Positions 45,740-54,882 of a stretch of DNA of 64,000 nucleotides are shown here, piece after piece. Each line of letters starts with the position of its first letter. Within the stretch, counting starts at the first letter, position 1. Below the pieces are notes generated by a model. That model ran no database searches. It was given only the letters and a program-made list of their open reading frames with translations, and was not told the origin of the DNA. Origin of the DNA: Aliiroseovarius sp. F20344 (GTDB lineage: Bacteria > Pseudomonadota > Alphaproteobacteria > Rhodobacterales > Rhodobacteraceae). The stretch is taken from assembly GCF_023016155.1 (NCBI RefSeq), contig NZ_JALKBG010000008.1, positions 1,056,501 through 1,120,500 of the forward strand, given 5' to 3'. Made by a program: the position numbers and the translations under genes.

Positions 45740-46513
45740 ATGGCATTGCCTGATTTCTCGCTGCGCCAGCTGCTCGAAGCTGGTGTTCACTTTGGTCACC
45801 AGACCCAACGTTGGAACCCCCGTATGGCCCCGTTTATCTACGGTGAGCGCAACGGCATCCACATTTTTGACCTGACACAGACCCTGCCGATGCTGGACGC
45901 TGCGCTGAACGCTGTTCGCGACACCGTTGCAAAAGGTGGCCGCGTTCTGTTCGTAGGCACCAAGCGTCAGGCCGCTGGCCCGATTGCTGAAGCTGCTGAA
46001 AAGTCAGCTCAGTACTACATGAACCACCGCTGGCTGGGTGGCACGCTGACCAACTGGCAAACCGTTTCGAAGTCGATCAACCGCCTGAAAGAGGTGGACG
46101 AGAAGCTTGCTGCAGGCGCTGAAGGTCTGACCAAGAAAGAGCGTCTGGGCATGGAGCGCGACCAAGGCAAGCTGCAAGCTTCGCTGGGCGGGATCCGCGA
46201 AATGGGCGGCGTTCCTGATCTTCTGTTCGTCATCGACGTGAAGAAAGAAAGCCTGGCCATCGCAGAAGCCAACAAACTGGGCATCCCAGTTGTGGCTGTT
46301 GTTGACACCAACTGCCCGCCAGAAGGTGTGGACTACATGATCCCAGGCAACGACGACGCTGCACGCGCCATCGCACTGTACACCGACCTGGCAGCCCGCG
46401 CTGCTCTGGACGGCATGTCGGCTCAGATGGGTGCTGCAGGTATCGACCTGGGTGAGATGGAAGAAGCTCCCGCAGAAGAAGCCGTTGCTGAAGAAGCTGC
46501 TCCGGCAGAATAA
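45740..46513 (+). CDS. rpsB: 30S ribosomal protein S2
   Basis: A 257-residue S2 starting [25 protein letters not shown], with the usual VGTKRQA and [10 protein letters not shown] segments. The C-terminus is extended by an acidic Ala/Glu-rich tail typical of this order. It is followed by tsf, the usual partner. Confidence 0.98.
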   Translation: MALPDFSLRQLLEAGVHFGHQTQRWNPRMAPFIYGERNGIHIFDLTQTLPMLDAALNAVRDTVAKGGRVLFVGTKRQAAGPIAEAAEKSAQYYMNHRWLGGTLTNWQTVSKSINRLKEVDEKLAAGAEGLTKKERLGMERDQGKLQASLGGIREMGGVPDLLFVIDVKKESLAIAEANKLGIPVVAVVDTNCPPEGVDYMIPGNDDAARAIALYTDLAARAALDGMSAQMGAAGIDLGEMEEAPAEEAVAEEAAPAE

Positions 46514-46615
46514 GACAGACCGCGTGCGCGGGGCAGGGGACTGGCCCGCGCAACTGTCACTGAATTGACACCCGGCAGACGCATGGTCTGGTCGGAGATC
46601 CCAAGGAGTAGAGAC

Positions 46616-47491
46616 ATGGCAATCACTGCTGCACTCGTAAAAGAACTGCGTGAATCCACTGGCGTTGGCATGATGGATGCCAAAAAAGCACTGGTCGAAA
46701 ACGACGGCGACATGGAAGCCGCCCAAGACTGGCTGCGTACCAAAGGCCTAGCGAAAGCTGCCAAGAAAGCTGGCCGTACCGCTGCTGAAGGTCTGGTCGC
46801 TGTCACCGTTGCTGGTGGCAAAGGCGTTGCTGTTGAAGTGAACTCGGAAACCGACTTTGTTGCAAAGAACGCTGAATTCCAGGACATGGTTTCTGGCATC
46901 GCAACCGCGGCTCTGACTGTTTCGGACGTTGATGCACTGAACGATGCTGACATGGGCGGCAAGACCGTTGCTGGCACTATCACCGACAAGATCGCTACGA
47001 TTGGCGAAAACATGTCGCTGCGCCGCATGGCCACCGTCGAAGGTGAAAACGTTGTGACCTATGTGCACAACGCTGTCACCGATGGCATGGGCAAAATCGG
47101 CGTATTGGTTGCTATGAATGGTGGCGACGAAGCCTTTGGTCGTCAGGTTGCGATGCACATCGCTGCTGCCAACCCACAAGCCTTGAACGAAGCATCGTTG
47201 GATCAGGCCTTGGTAGAAAAAGAACGTCAGGTTCTGACCGATCAAGCTCGTGAAAGCGGAAAGCCTGAAAACATCATCGAGAACATGATCAAGGGCCGCA
47301 TGAAGAAGTATCTGGCAGAAGTTACGCTGCTGGGCCAAGACTTCGTCATCAACCCGGATCTGACCGTCGAAGCGGCTGCCAAAGAAGCCGGCGCTGAAAT
47401 CATCGGTTACGTGCGTATGGAAGTTGGCGAAGGCATCGAAAAAGAAGAAGTCGATTTCGCTGCTGAAGTAGCTGCTGCTGTTCAAGGCTAA
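46616..47491 (+). CDS. tsf: translation elongation factor Ts
   Basis: A 291-residue guanine-nucleotide exchange factor for EF-Tu. The N-terminal UBA-like domain has the TDFV-type contact as SETDFVAKN and the opening [19 protein letters not shown]. The ATG at 46616 follows AAGGAG. It is co-transcribed with rpsB and ends at a strong terminator. Confidence 0.97.
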   Translation: MAITAALVKELRESTGVGMMDAKKALVENDGDMEAAQDWLRTKGLAKAAKKAGRTAAEGLVAVTVAGGKGVAVEVNSETDFVAKNAEFQDMVSGIATAALTVSDVDALNDADMGGKTVAGTITDKIATIGENMSLRRMATVEGENVVTYVHNAVTDGMGKIGVLVAMNGGDEAFGRQVAMHIAAANPQALNEASLDQALVEKERQVLTDQARESGKPENIIENMIKGRMKKYLAEVTLLGQDFVINPDLTVEAAAKEAGAEIIGYVRMEVGEGIEKEEVDFAAEVAAAVQG

Positions 47492-47534
47492 ACCCGCAGA
47501 GCAGGGCACACGCCCACCGCACTATGAAGACTTG

Positions 47535-47561
47535 AAAGGCCGGTTGGATAGACCGGCCTTT
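47535..47561 (+). terminator. intrinsic terminator of rpsB-tsf
   Basis: AAAGGCCGGT and ACCGGCCTTT form a 10-bp stem followed by TCTATTTG, 44 bp after the tsf stop. Confidence 0.85.
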
Positions 47562-47933
47562 TCTATTTGTCGCTTTAAAAGAGCACCAACAACATAACTC
47601 CACAGCCCCAAACGAAAAAACGCCGACCGAAGTCAGCGCCTTTGTTACTCGTCAAATTTTCCGGTGTGCTGGTGCCTTAGGGATCAATACTCCATCGACA
47701 CCAGCTCCGTTTTACCGGAAGAATGAAACGTGATCTGTAATCACAGTCCGTTCACCCCAAATGTCCCAAAGGCTAAAGCCACCACTCACGGAACAAGTTT
47801 ATGATGGCTGATTCGTGTTGGAATTGGAAGTATGGGATTCCCTACCATTGCATTTGGAATGGTAGCAAACGACTCTGAAAGCCCTTAATACGTTGCCTTT
47901 TCGGAAAAAATACTGAGATCGGCTTGTGGGAAA
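47562..47933. other. 372-bp intergenic region with a minus-strand terminator and an inverted repeat
   Basis: No gene was found. On the minus strand CGCTGAC-TTCG-GTCGGCG (47621-47638) is followed by TTTTTT, a terminator lying 296 bp past the luxR-type stop. Between them are a perfect inverted repeat CTACCATT-N8-AATGGTAG (47842-47865) and GTGAT-N5-ATCAC (47730-47744). The long distance suggests a structured 3' untranslated region or a short RNA. Confidence 0.55.
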
Positions 47934-48677
47934 TTACTCGTCGGGTGTGAAGATCTGATTTAAAAATGACATCTTCAAGACGGCTTGCGCTGATGTGTCA
48001 ACGCCTAATTTGTCCCGGGCTATACGTAGGTGTTTTTCCACCGTTGCTGACGTAACACCAAGGATCGTGGCAATGTCTTGGTTGGTTTTTCCATCTCCAA
48101 CCCATTCCAAAACTTCACGTTGACGCTTCGAAAGTTGTGAGCGCTCGGTGCTAAGGGGCAGGGAGATGATTTTCAGATGCGCGATGTTGTTCAACGCTTC
48201 GATCTCGTCCCCATGTTCACGCCAAATGGCATCCACAGCTTCTTGGCTTAACCCACGTTTGGCGGTAAGGGCGATGATGCTTTTTTTTCTGCGCGAAGCT
48301 TCTTGGAAGGAAATCGTATAGCCGGCAGTGACACCCATTTGCCGGTTCAGTTCAAGAACCTTGCGGTTTCCTTCGTCCATAGCGTCCATATTTTTATGCA
48401 CCCAAGACCAGCTACACGACCCGGTATTCTCGCTGGCCCAAAGCAACATTGGGCTCGATCTATAAAGTTCGAGCCCATAATAATGTTCCATGTATTCAGG
48501 GTCATGCGAAGACAAGGTCATGACATCTTCGCGTGGGCCCATCGAGTTCGGTGTCATAAAATGCGAGATGCCATAGATCAGGCGATCAAAGCCATAGCTC
48601 TCCATCTTCTTGCAATGGATCTTCCAAACATCCTGCATGTTTTCGCATCGGTAGATGCTTTGGATGTACTCAAGCAT
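47934..48677 (-). CDS. LuxR-type regulator with autoinducer-binding-like domain
   Basis: This 247-residue regulator has an N-terminal autoinducer-binding-like domain and a C-terminal GerE helix-turn-helix (LSKRQREVLEWVGDGKTNQDIATILGVTSATVEKHL). In LuxR proteins an Asp-Pro pair binds the acyl-homoserine lactone amide; here the matching place reads LYRSSPMLLWASEN, with Ser for Asp. No luxI is nearby, so it is a solo. The ATG at 48677 overlaps the aroQ stop (TAATG), so it is coupled to aroQ translation; the longer frame reads back into aroQ and is not used. Confidence 0.85.
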   Translation of the reverse strand: MLEYIQSIYRCENMQDVWKIHCKKMESYGFDRLIYGISHFMTPNSMGPREDVMTLSSHDPEYMEHYYGLELYRSSPMLLWASENTGSCSWSWVHKNMDAMDEGNRKVLELNRQMGVTAGYTISFQEASRRKKSIIALTAKRGLSQEAVDAIWREHGDEIEALNNIAHLKIISLPLSTERSQLSKRQREVLEWVGDGKTNQDIATILGVTSATVEKHLRIARDKLGVDTSAQAVLKMSFLNQIFTPDE

Positions 48678-49117
48678 TACGAATTCTCGAACAGTCCAGA
48701 TGCTGCATCTATGGCGAGAATATACCCATGCGTTCCAAATCCACAAATCTGACCAACCGCAGCGCGCGCGATGTATGATTTATGCCGGAATTCCTCACGA
48801 GCGTGGATGTTTGAAATGTGAAGCTCAATCGTCGGAACTTCTGCTGCGATAATGGCGTCCATTAGGGCAACCGAGGTGTGCGTATACGCGCCAGCATTTA
48901 GAATGATGGCATCATGTACTCCGCGCGCATCTTGAATCATTGTGACCAGTGCACCTTCGTCATTCGTCTGTTCAAACTGACAGGTGTGTCCAAGTGAAGC
49001 TGAATGCTTCAAGCAGGCGGCTTCAACATCCTCAAGACGCGTTGCGCCGTAGATTTCTGGCTGCCTGATACCCAGCATATTCAAATTGGGACCATTTAAA
49101 ATCAGCAGTGAACTCAT
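48677..49117 (-). CDS. aroQ: type II 3-dehydroquinate dehydratase
   Basis: A 146-residue dodecameric DHQase of the shikimate or quinate pathway. Signatures are LNGPNLNMLGIRQPEIYG, with the catalytic Tyr in the IYG turn, IILNAGAYTHTSVAL and IELHISNIHAREEFRH with the catalytic His. The ATG at 49117 follows AAGGA and gives the standard length. It is co-transcribed with the LuxR-type gene. A second, housekeeping copy may exist elsewhere, which the window cannot show. Confidence 0.93.
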   Translation of the reverse strand: MSSLLILNGPNLNMLGIRQPEIYGATRLEDVEAACLKHSASLGHTCQFEQTNDEGALVTMIQDARGVHDAIILNAGAYTHTSVALMDAIIAAEVPTIELHISNIHAREEFRHKSYIARAAVGQICGFGTHGYILAIDAASGLFENS

Positions 49118-49490
49118 ATTGTCTTCCTTCCACGGACAATGTGTTATCAATGTTTTTCAATTCATTGTCGAGATGGTTGTATTCGAACTAATTATTGAAT
49201 GATTGTGGGATTGGTTAATCCCGAAGACTACAGATCCAATGAAAACAAATAGTTCAGGCTGTGAATACTGAGATTCAAGCTTAACACGTATTTAGCGCAT
49301 TTAAAATTTTACTCTGATCAAAGAGACTTAAGAACATCGCGGCGCATTTTATTTCGATAAACCAATCAACCAAACTTGGTGTGAAGCACAAAACGGTCAT
49401 AGGGACAGGTTGCGGCGAATTCACCGTTTGAGCCCAAAGCTACGTTTGCTGCGCTACGTGCGAATGTCGGTTTTGGAGGTATTCCTTGTT
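49118..49490. other. 373-bp AT-rich intergenic region, no gene seen
   Basis: The promoter of aroQ-luxR must lie at the left end. The right end, from about 49430, becomes more GC-rich. No open frame, tRNA or clear hairpin terminator was found. Confidence 0.5.
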
Positions 49491-50444
49491 TCAGTTGGAT
49501 AGTTGCGCACCACGAAAATTGAACATTACCAAGTCGTCAAACGACGCTTTCAGACGTGTGGCGCAATCCTTCACGGCGTTACGGAAAGACAGTATTTCCG
49601 GTTCAAGTTCTCTCCCTTTTTCACATACGAACCAGAATTGCGATTTCGGGCAAACCGCCGTGTTGAAAGGCGCGACCAGTCGACCCGAAGCAACATGTTC
49701 AAGTGCCGCGAAATAGCCCCCAATCGCGATGTAGCCGGTCTCGACCGCCATATCGATTGCGGTAATGGTATCAGCGCACACCATTTCGTACTGCGTCGGC
49801 GGCTTGAGACCTTGTACTGCGTTCCATGGAGCCCAGGCGGTCAGACCACTGACGCCATCTTGCGAAAAATCCACGTTGATGAGACCATGTTTCTCCAAGT
49901 CGGCAGCTGATTTAACCTTTCTCGCGATATCCGGTCGCATGAGTGGTGTGAACCACGGTCTGAGAATAGGTTCTGAAAACAGGTCGCGATCCGGTGCAAT
50001 CGCATATCGGATTGCGGCATCTGGCCCTGAACCACCAAGCCGACGGTTCATTTGAGACATATCCCATGAGATCTGCATCTTGTATCGCGACCTAGCTTTT
50101 TGCGAGATTTCGTCAAACAACCACCGTTTTACTAGTGCCACTGGTGCAGTGACTTTAAGCGTGTTGGATTGATTTAGCATTTCGGCCTGCTGCCAAGCCG
50201 ACCCAATGATATCGAAGCCTTTCGTTAGCTGACGCATCAGGTTTGTCCCTTCCCGCGTCAATTCAATGGCCTTGTGTTTTCTGATAAACAGGGGAAACCC
50301 GAGGTCCTCTTCGATACGCTTTACTTGAAAGCCCACTGCGGCAGGACTCACATTCAATTCTACAGCTGCCAAAGCAAAGCTCTGGTGCCGCGCAGCGGCT
50401 TCAAAGCTCCTAAGAGCGTTCATTGAAGGCAATCGTCTCGTCAT
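49491..50444 (-). CDS. LysR-family transcriptional regulator (GcvA-like)
   Basis: A 317-residue regulator with an N-terminal winged helix (LPSMNALRSFEAAARHQSFALAA, then LNVSPAAVGFQVKRIEEDLG) and a C-terminal effector domain. The opening pattern is that of the GcvA/AmpR branch. It is divergent from a secreted-protein gene starting 97 bp away, its likely target. The ATG at 50444 is preferred over TTG at 50468; neither has a strong ribosome site. Confidence 0.9.
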   Translation of the reverse strand: MTRRLPSMNALRSFEAAARHQSFALAAVELNVSPAAVGFQVKRIEEDLGFPLFIRKHKAIELTREGTNLMRQLTKGFDIIGSAWQQAEMLNQSNTLKVTAPVALVKRWLFDEISQKARSRYKMQISWDMSQMNRRLGGSGPDAAIRYAIAPDRDLFSEPILRPWFTPLMRPDIARKVKSAADLEKHGLINVDFSQDGVSGLTAWAPWNAVQGLKPPTQYEMVCADTITAIDMAVETGYIAIGGYFAALEHVASGRLVAPFNTAVCPKSQFWFVCEKGRELEPEILSFRNAVKDCATRLKASFDDLVMFNFRGAQLSN

Positions 50445-50449
50445 GTTGA

Positions 50450-50464
50450 ACAAGTATAACTTGT
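50450..50464. promoter_or_regulatory. palindrome in the LysR/secreted-protein intergenic region
   Basis: ACAAG-TATAA-CTTGT is a perfect 5-bp inverted repeat 6-20 bp before the LysR start codon. It is a candidate autoregulatory operator, although it lacks the usual T-N11-A layout. Confidence 0.4.
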
Positions 50465-50540
50465 CCAAGCTTTTAGTAAATCTGATTTGAAAACACGTCA
50501 GCTCTGACGCCTGATTGGAGTATCAACCACGGAGGATACT

Positions 50541-51161
50541 ATGCGGAACACTGCCAAACTTATTGCGCTTGGACTGACCTGTTTTGCCAGTTCAGCCACT
50601 GCCGATGTGCTACCTTTGAGCTGGGCAATGCCGAGCGGCATGCCGCCCGGGCCAATTGATGGAAGCAAGGTCATGCTAGAGCGAAGTGCCGCTGGTGCGG
50701 CCATGATCCTCGAGACCTCGGAACTTAAACCCGGCCATGCTATCACGGTATGGTTCGTTGCGATCCAATCGCCTGAAAACTGTGCATCCAATCCATGCAC
50801 ACCGATGGAGGCTATGGGTATGGTGGACAAAATGAACTCCGTTGCAACAAACGCTGGTGGAACGGTCGTTGCGGCCGACGGGTCAATAAGGGTTCAAGGC
50901 TTTTTGCCTGTGGGAGAGGTCGCCGGTAACTTCTATGACACAACCTTCACTGCTCCTGAGACAAGTGAATACCATATCGTTGTTCATGATCACGGGCCCT
51001 TGATCCCGGAACTTGCAGCCGATCAGATTTCGTCTTTCAGAGGGGGATGCACTGCTGAAAGTGTGCCTCCCTTCTATCCTGATAGCTCACGCACGGATGG
51101 CGAGGGAGGTCCTAACAGCTGCATTACCCAACAAGTTGCATTGTTTGTCCCGGCCAGTTGA
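50541..51161 (+). CDS. secreted protein of unknown function
   Basis: This 206-residue product has a signal peptide (KLIALGLTCFASSATA). The mature part is rich in Gly, Pro and Ser with five Cys residues, including NCASNPC. A VWFVAIQSPENC segment and a later EYHIVVHDHGP stretch look like beta strands of an extracellular or periplasmic domain. I do not recognise the family. GGAGG lies just before the ATG. It is divergent from the LysR gene, which may control it. Confidence 0.7.
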   Translation: MRNTAKLIALGLTCFASSATADVLPLSWAMPSGMPPGPIDGSKVMLERSAAGAAMILETSELKPGHAITVWFVAIQSPENCASNPCTPMEAMGMVDKMNSVATNAGGTVVAADGSIRVQGFLPVGEVAGNFYDTTFTAPETSEYHIVVHDHGPLIPELAADQISSFRGGCTAESVPPFYPDSSRTDGEGGPNSCITQQVALFVPAS

Positions 51162-51480
51162 ACTTCGATAACCGACCTTGATACAACCACGTTGTAAGAC
51201 GGCTTTGTCCCGCGACTTACCAGTTGATGCGATGTGCAGCGAAAGTCGATTCATCCGAGACCGGCCCTCGGTTCAGATCGCGGCGAAGGTGTCAGGAGAG
51301 CCCAATTTGACCGATGCCGCACTGCATATGAACGTTTGGTTATTCACAAACACAGATCCTGGATTATACAAATGACTGGACGCTTCTGCCCTTATCATTA
51401 CAAAGTAAATAGTTAGCTCTAATACCTTAGCATCTTCAACCGGACGTTTGTTGGAACGGGCAATTTGGTGGACGCCACAT
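51162..51480. other. 319-bp intergenic region, no gene seen
   Basis: Short open frames here (for example 51178-51375) lack ribosome sites and any recognisable motif. The region holds the promoter of the transporter gene. Confidence 0.5.
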
Positions 51481-52422
51481 ATGACGACAGTCCTTTCGAC
51501 CACAGGCACCATCTTTTTCATCATTGCTATCGGGTATCTTGCGGTTGATCGGAAAGTGTTCTCCCGCGACGCCCTGCAGGTTCTGGGAAAATACGTGGTA
51601 AATCTGGCATTGCCTGCTCTCATCTTTCGGGCTCTGTCAGGGCGTGGGGTGAGCGAGATTTCGAACGCCGGCTATCTCGGGGGGTACCTTTTAGGTTCCT
51701 TGACCGTTTTGATGGTCGGCTATCTCGTATCCAGAACCTTTTGGAAGACGAGCCCAATCTCAAGCACGTTTGATGCCACCGGAATGGCTTGTGCAAATAG
51801 TGGATTTGTTGGTTACCCGTTGCTTGTCATGGTGCTTCCTTCGATTGCGCCAATTGCGTTGGCGCTGAATATGGTGGTCGAGAACTTGGTCATCATTCCA
51901 CTCGTGCTCGTTCTGGCGGAACGAGCAAGCGCGCCAACCTTGAGCCGTCGATCATTGGCAAAGCTCATCTTTCATCGAGTCAGTACTAATCCCATAGTAT
52001 TGGCTATGGTTGCAGGCATCGCCGTTGCGGTATTCAATATCCCGATACCACCCTTCGCATCCAACGGAATCGATCTGATCGCACAATCAAGCGTGGCCGT
52101 TTCATTGTTTGTAATTGGCGGTACCGTTACCGGAATTTCCTTTAAATCCGTTGGGAAGCGAGTCGTCGGTGTGGTCTTCGGTAAACTGGTCTTTCTTCCA
52201 ATCGCTGTTTGGGTGGGTTTCAGCATCATGGCATTGGTCGGAGCAGGTGTGGATGACCGGGATTTACAAAAGGCTGCAATCATCATGGCCGCGACACCTG
52301 CAATGTCGATCTACCCTGTCTTGGCACAACGATACGGGCAGGAGGAGCAAGCAGCGACAGCAATGCTGCTAATGACTGCAATGTCGTTCTTTACAATCAG
52401 CGGGCTCTTGTACCTGCTCTGA
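51481..52422 (+). CDS. AEC (auxin efflux carrier) family transporter
   Basis: A 313-residue membrane protein with about ten hydrophobic helices in two halves. Family segments are YVVNLALPALIFRAL in the first half and MACANSGFVGYPLLVMV, plus AIIMAATPAMSIYPVLAQRYG near the end. Relatives export or import small organic acids such as malate. The ATG at 51481 omits an 11-residue leader. No partner gene shows its substrate. Confidence 0.9.
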   Translation: MTTVLSTTGTIFFIIAIGYLAVDRKVFSRDALQVLGKYVVNLALPALIFRALSGRGVSEISNAGYLGGYLLGSLTVLMVGYLVSRTFWKTSPISSTFDATGMACANSGFVGYPLLVMVLPSIAPIALALNMVVENLVIIPLVLVLAERASAPTLSRRSLAKLIFHRVSTNPIVLAMVAGIAVAVFNIPIPPFASNGIDLIAQSSVAVSLFVIGGTVTGISFKSVGKRVVGVVFGKLVFLPIAVWVGFSIMALVGAGVDDRDLQKAAIIMAATPAMSIYPVLAQRYGQEEQAATAMLLMTAMSFFTISGLLYLL

Positions 52423-52615
52423 TTCAAGAGGCTGGCAACAAAATAGATTGCATTTATTGCAGCGTGCAGCAGTCATTTTGTGAGGTGTAGCGAAAACCCT
52501 TATCGTCCCGGATGTTGTGTGAGTTCGGTTTGTTCTCCCCGCTGTGGCGTACGAGAACGACCATTTCTTTTGCTACCGCAATCAAGATAAAGCGGTGCGA
52601 ACACTCACCTGAAGC

Positions 52616-52969
52616 CTAGCCACGCCGGTGGTTTTGCCCCCAGGCGTGCAGAGCCTCGACAACGCCCCTTAGCTGCTGGCCCTTGTCTGTCAGGCTGTAA
52701 TCTACACGAGGTGGGACAACCGCGTGAACCTTGCGATGTACAATCCCATCGGCTTCCATCTCGCGCAGCTGCTTGGTCAAACTGCGCTGCGTGACGTTCC
52801 CAACCCGACGTGACAACTCATTAAAGCGTAGGGTTTCACCAAGCAGGTGATAAAGGATCAACCCTTTCCACTTGCCGGCAATCTGTTCCAGCGCAGCCTC
52901 GACCGGGCATCCTTCGCTACAATCATAGTCTTTGAACCGATGGCGCGTATCCACAATTACAGTATCCAT
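52616..52969 (-). CDS. HxlR-family transcriptional regulator
   Basis: A 117-residue winged-helix regulator with the family opening CPVEAALEQIAGKWKGLILYHL. Two Cys (17 and 21) lie at the N-terminus (YDCSEGCPVEA); in relatives such as YodB and CatR a Cys here senses quinones and aldehydes. It is divergent from a quinol monooxygenase gene and a quinone-reductase-like gene with 95 bp between starts, so it probably represses them. Confidence 0.9.
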   Translation of the reverse strand: MDTVIVDTRHRFKDYDCSEGCPVEAALEQIAGKWKGLILYHLLGETLRFNELSRRVGNVTQRSLTKQLREMEADGIVHRKVHAVVPPRVDYSLTDKGQQLRGVVEALHAWGQNHRRG

Positions 52970-52979
52970 TTAGTACCTA

Positions 52980-52998
52980 TACGCATTATTTGTGCGTA
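52980..52998. promoter_or_regulatory. probable HxlR operator
   Basis: TACGCA-N7-TGCGTA is a perfect inverted repeat between the divergent genes, and AGTAC/GTACT arms surround part of it. It lies 10 bp before the HxlR start codon. Symmetry and place fit a dimeric regulator acting on both directions. Confidence 0.6.
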
Positions 52999-53064
52999 CT
53001 TGCATGTTTTCAACCACAGTTGCATCTCTCATGAACAAACAGAAATGTCAAAAGGATTACCGAC

Positions 53065-53352
53065 ATGACCCTTACTATCCTCGCACAAATCACGGCAGCC
53101 GAAGGCAAAGTAGACCTTGTGCGTAATGAACTTGAAAAACTGGTTCCAATCACGCGTGCCGAAGCTGGTTGCCTTCAGTATGACCTGCATGTGGACAACG
53201 AAAATCCCGGCTTTTTCGTCTTCTACGAAAATTGGGAAAGCCGCGAACTTTGGCAGACGCACATGAACGCACCGCATCTTAAGGCTTATATGGATGCAAC
53301 CGACGGGGCGGTCACACAGTTTGTTCTGAACGAAATGTCAAAAGTTGCCTGA
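53065..53352 (+). CDS. antibiotic biosynthesis monooxygenase family (YgiN-like quinol monooxygenase)
   Basis: A 95-residue ferredoxin-like-fold protein. Family features are LTILAQITAAEGKVDLVRNEL, the middle EAGCLQYDLHVDNENPGFFVFYENWES and the terminal helix. YgiN oxidises menadiol to menadione without a metal. AAAGGA precedes the ATG. It is followed 21 bp later by a quinone-reductase-like gene, a pairing also seen in quinone stress responses. Confidence 0.9.
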   Translation: MTLTILAQITAAEGKVDLVRNELEKLVPITRAEAGCLQYDLHVDNENPGFFVFYENWESRELWQTHMNAPHLKAYMDATDGAVTQFVLNEMSKVA

Positions 53353-53373
53353 ATGAACAAGAGGAGATCTGAT

Positions 53374-54387
53374 ATGAAAGCTGTTGGATATAGAGAGGCC
53401 GGATCGCTCGACCGTGATGATGCGCTGATCGACTTCGAACTCGACAGGCCGACGCCCGCGGGCCGTGATTTGCTGGTTCGCGTGCAAGCTGTGTCGGTTA
53501 ACCCGGTTGATGTAAAAATACGGCAAAACCGTCCTCCTGAAGGAAAGGAGCCAGCCATTCTTGGCTGGGATGCCGTTGGCGAAGTCATTGAAACGGGTGG
53601 CGATGCGTCATTGTTCAAGGTTGGCGATGCCGTTTGGTATGCGGGTGCGATCGACCGCCCCGGCACCAATTCAGAATACCATCTGGTCGATGAGCGCATC
53701 GTTGGAAAAAAACCGCCTTCTGTGAGCCCCGCCGAAGCAGCTGCACTCCCACTGACAGCATTGACTGCCTATGAAATGTTGTTTGACCGCCTCCAAGTCA
53801 CCAAACCGGTACCCGGAGCCGCACCTGCAGTTGTAATTATCGGCGGTTCGGGCGGCGTTGGGTCCATTGCCATTCAACTATTGCGCGCCAAGACGAACCT
53901 TACGGTGATCGCAACGGCATCCCGACCGGAAACGCAAGCCTGGGTCAAAGAATTGGGCGCGCATCATGCGATCGACCATTCCAAGCCGCTGGCGCCACAG
54001 ATAGAAGCCCTTGGCCTTGGGCAACCGGGATGGGTGTTTTCAACCACACATACTCATCAATATATTGATCAGATTGCGGAGCTTATCGCACCCCAGGGTC
54101 ACTTCGGTTTGATCGACGACCCTGAGACTCTGAACATCATGCCATTCAAAACCAAGGCGGTATCGAGCCATTGGGAATTGATGTTCACGCGATCTCTGTT
54201 TGGGACACCTGATATTCAGCGCCAGCATGACATCCTCAATGAGGTGGCAGAGCTATTGGATGAGGGAAAAATAAAATCTACGGCAACTGAGACTATCGGA
54301 AAGATCAATGCTGCCACGCTGAAACGCGCGCATGAGATTATCGAGACCAACAAAGCCAAAGGAAAGCTGGTCCTCGAAGGGTTCTAA
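53374..54387 (+). CDS. medium-chain dehydrogenase/reductase, quinone oxidoreductase-like
   Basis: A 337-residue MDR protein. The N-terminal part reads LLVRVQAVSVNPVDVKIRQN and GWDAVGEVIETGG, and the NADPH-binding Rossmann motif is VVIIGGSGGVGSIAIQLL. Zinc-binding Cys/His residues of true alcohol dehydrogenases were not seen, so it is the zinc-free quinone oxidoreductase type. GAGGAG precedes the ATG at 53374. It forms an operon with the YgiN-like gene. Confidence 0.9.
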   Translation: MKAVGYREAGSLDRDDALIDFELDRPTPAGRDLLVRVQAVSVNPVDVKIRQNRPPEGKEPAILGWDAVGEVIETGGDASLFKVGDAVWYAGAIDRPGTNSEYHLVDERIVGKKPPSVSPAEAAALPLTALTAYEMLFDRLQVTKPVPGAAPAVVIIGGSGGVGSIAIQLLRAKTNLTVIATASRPETQAWVKELGAHHAIDHSKPLAPQIEALGLGQPGWVFSTTHTHQYIDQIAELIAPQGHFGLIDDPETLNIMPFKTKAVSSHWELMFTRSLFGTPDIQRQHDILNEVAELLDEGKIKSTATETIGKINAATLKRAHEIIETNKAKGKLVLEGF

Positions 54388-54394
54388 TACAATC

Positions 54395-54422
54395 AAACGG
54401 CACGGCGAAAACCGTGCCGTTT
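54395..54422 (+). terminator. intrinsic terminator of the quinone-related operon
   Basis: AAACGGCACGG and CCGTGCCGTTT form an 11-bp perfect stem 7 bp after the stop codon. The T run is only three long, but stem strength is high. Confidence 0.75.
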
Positions 54423-54639
54423 GACACTGCGCGTGTCGAAAGAGCCGCCATTGGTGTAGTTGCGGCCAAAGTGTGCTTTGTCCCGCATTGCAGTCGTCGA
54501 CGGCAGGGGATACGAAAGGCAGGTTTTCGCAACAAATAGATGAACGGCGTTGTGGCAACGAACCATGAACCTCGATGAAGGGGTGTTATGTGAACCGCCT
54601 TAGGGTTGAGCAGCTGCCCGGAATGCCCACACCGCTCTG

Positions 54640-54882
54640 TCAGATATCTCCCCACATTTCATCCAGATATGCTTTCATGTCAAAGTCGGGATCCCGCTCA
54701 CCAAGCTTATCGGCCCTCTCCAGTATTGGGCGCAAGCGCTCCAGCAAAGGGTCCGTAGTCGTGCCATCTGCGCCATCGCCGGATTTCACGGCATTCCGCA
54801 CTTGGTCTTTTTGACCATCATCAAGGTTCTCAGAAACCTGAGCGATTAGTTTCTCAAGTTCCTTGCTGTCGTCATCACTCAT
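54640..54882 (-). CDS. small acidic protein of unknown function
   Basis: An 80-residue acidic, helical protein (SDDDSKELEKLIAQVSENL, then LLERLRPILERADKLGE). It has no signal peptide, membrane segment or Cys. The ATG at 54882 follows GGGAGAAG. No family is recognised, and no partner gene is adjacent that would make it an antitoxin. Confidence 0.6.
   Translation of the reverse strand: MSDDDSKELEKLIAQVSENLDDGQKDQVRNAVKSGDGADGTTTDPLLERLRPILERADKLGERDPDFDMKAYLDEMWGDI

Noticed and set aside
46004-47509. Long open frames opposite rpsB and tsf
   Set aside because: Highly biased codon use of the ribosomal genes leaves open antisense frames; no start signals.
51178-51375. A 65-codon open frame before the AEC transporter
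   Set aside because: No ribosome site and no motif; it looks like non-coding sequence.
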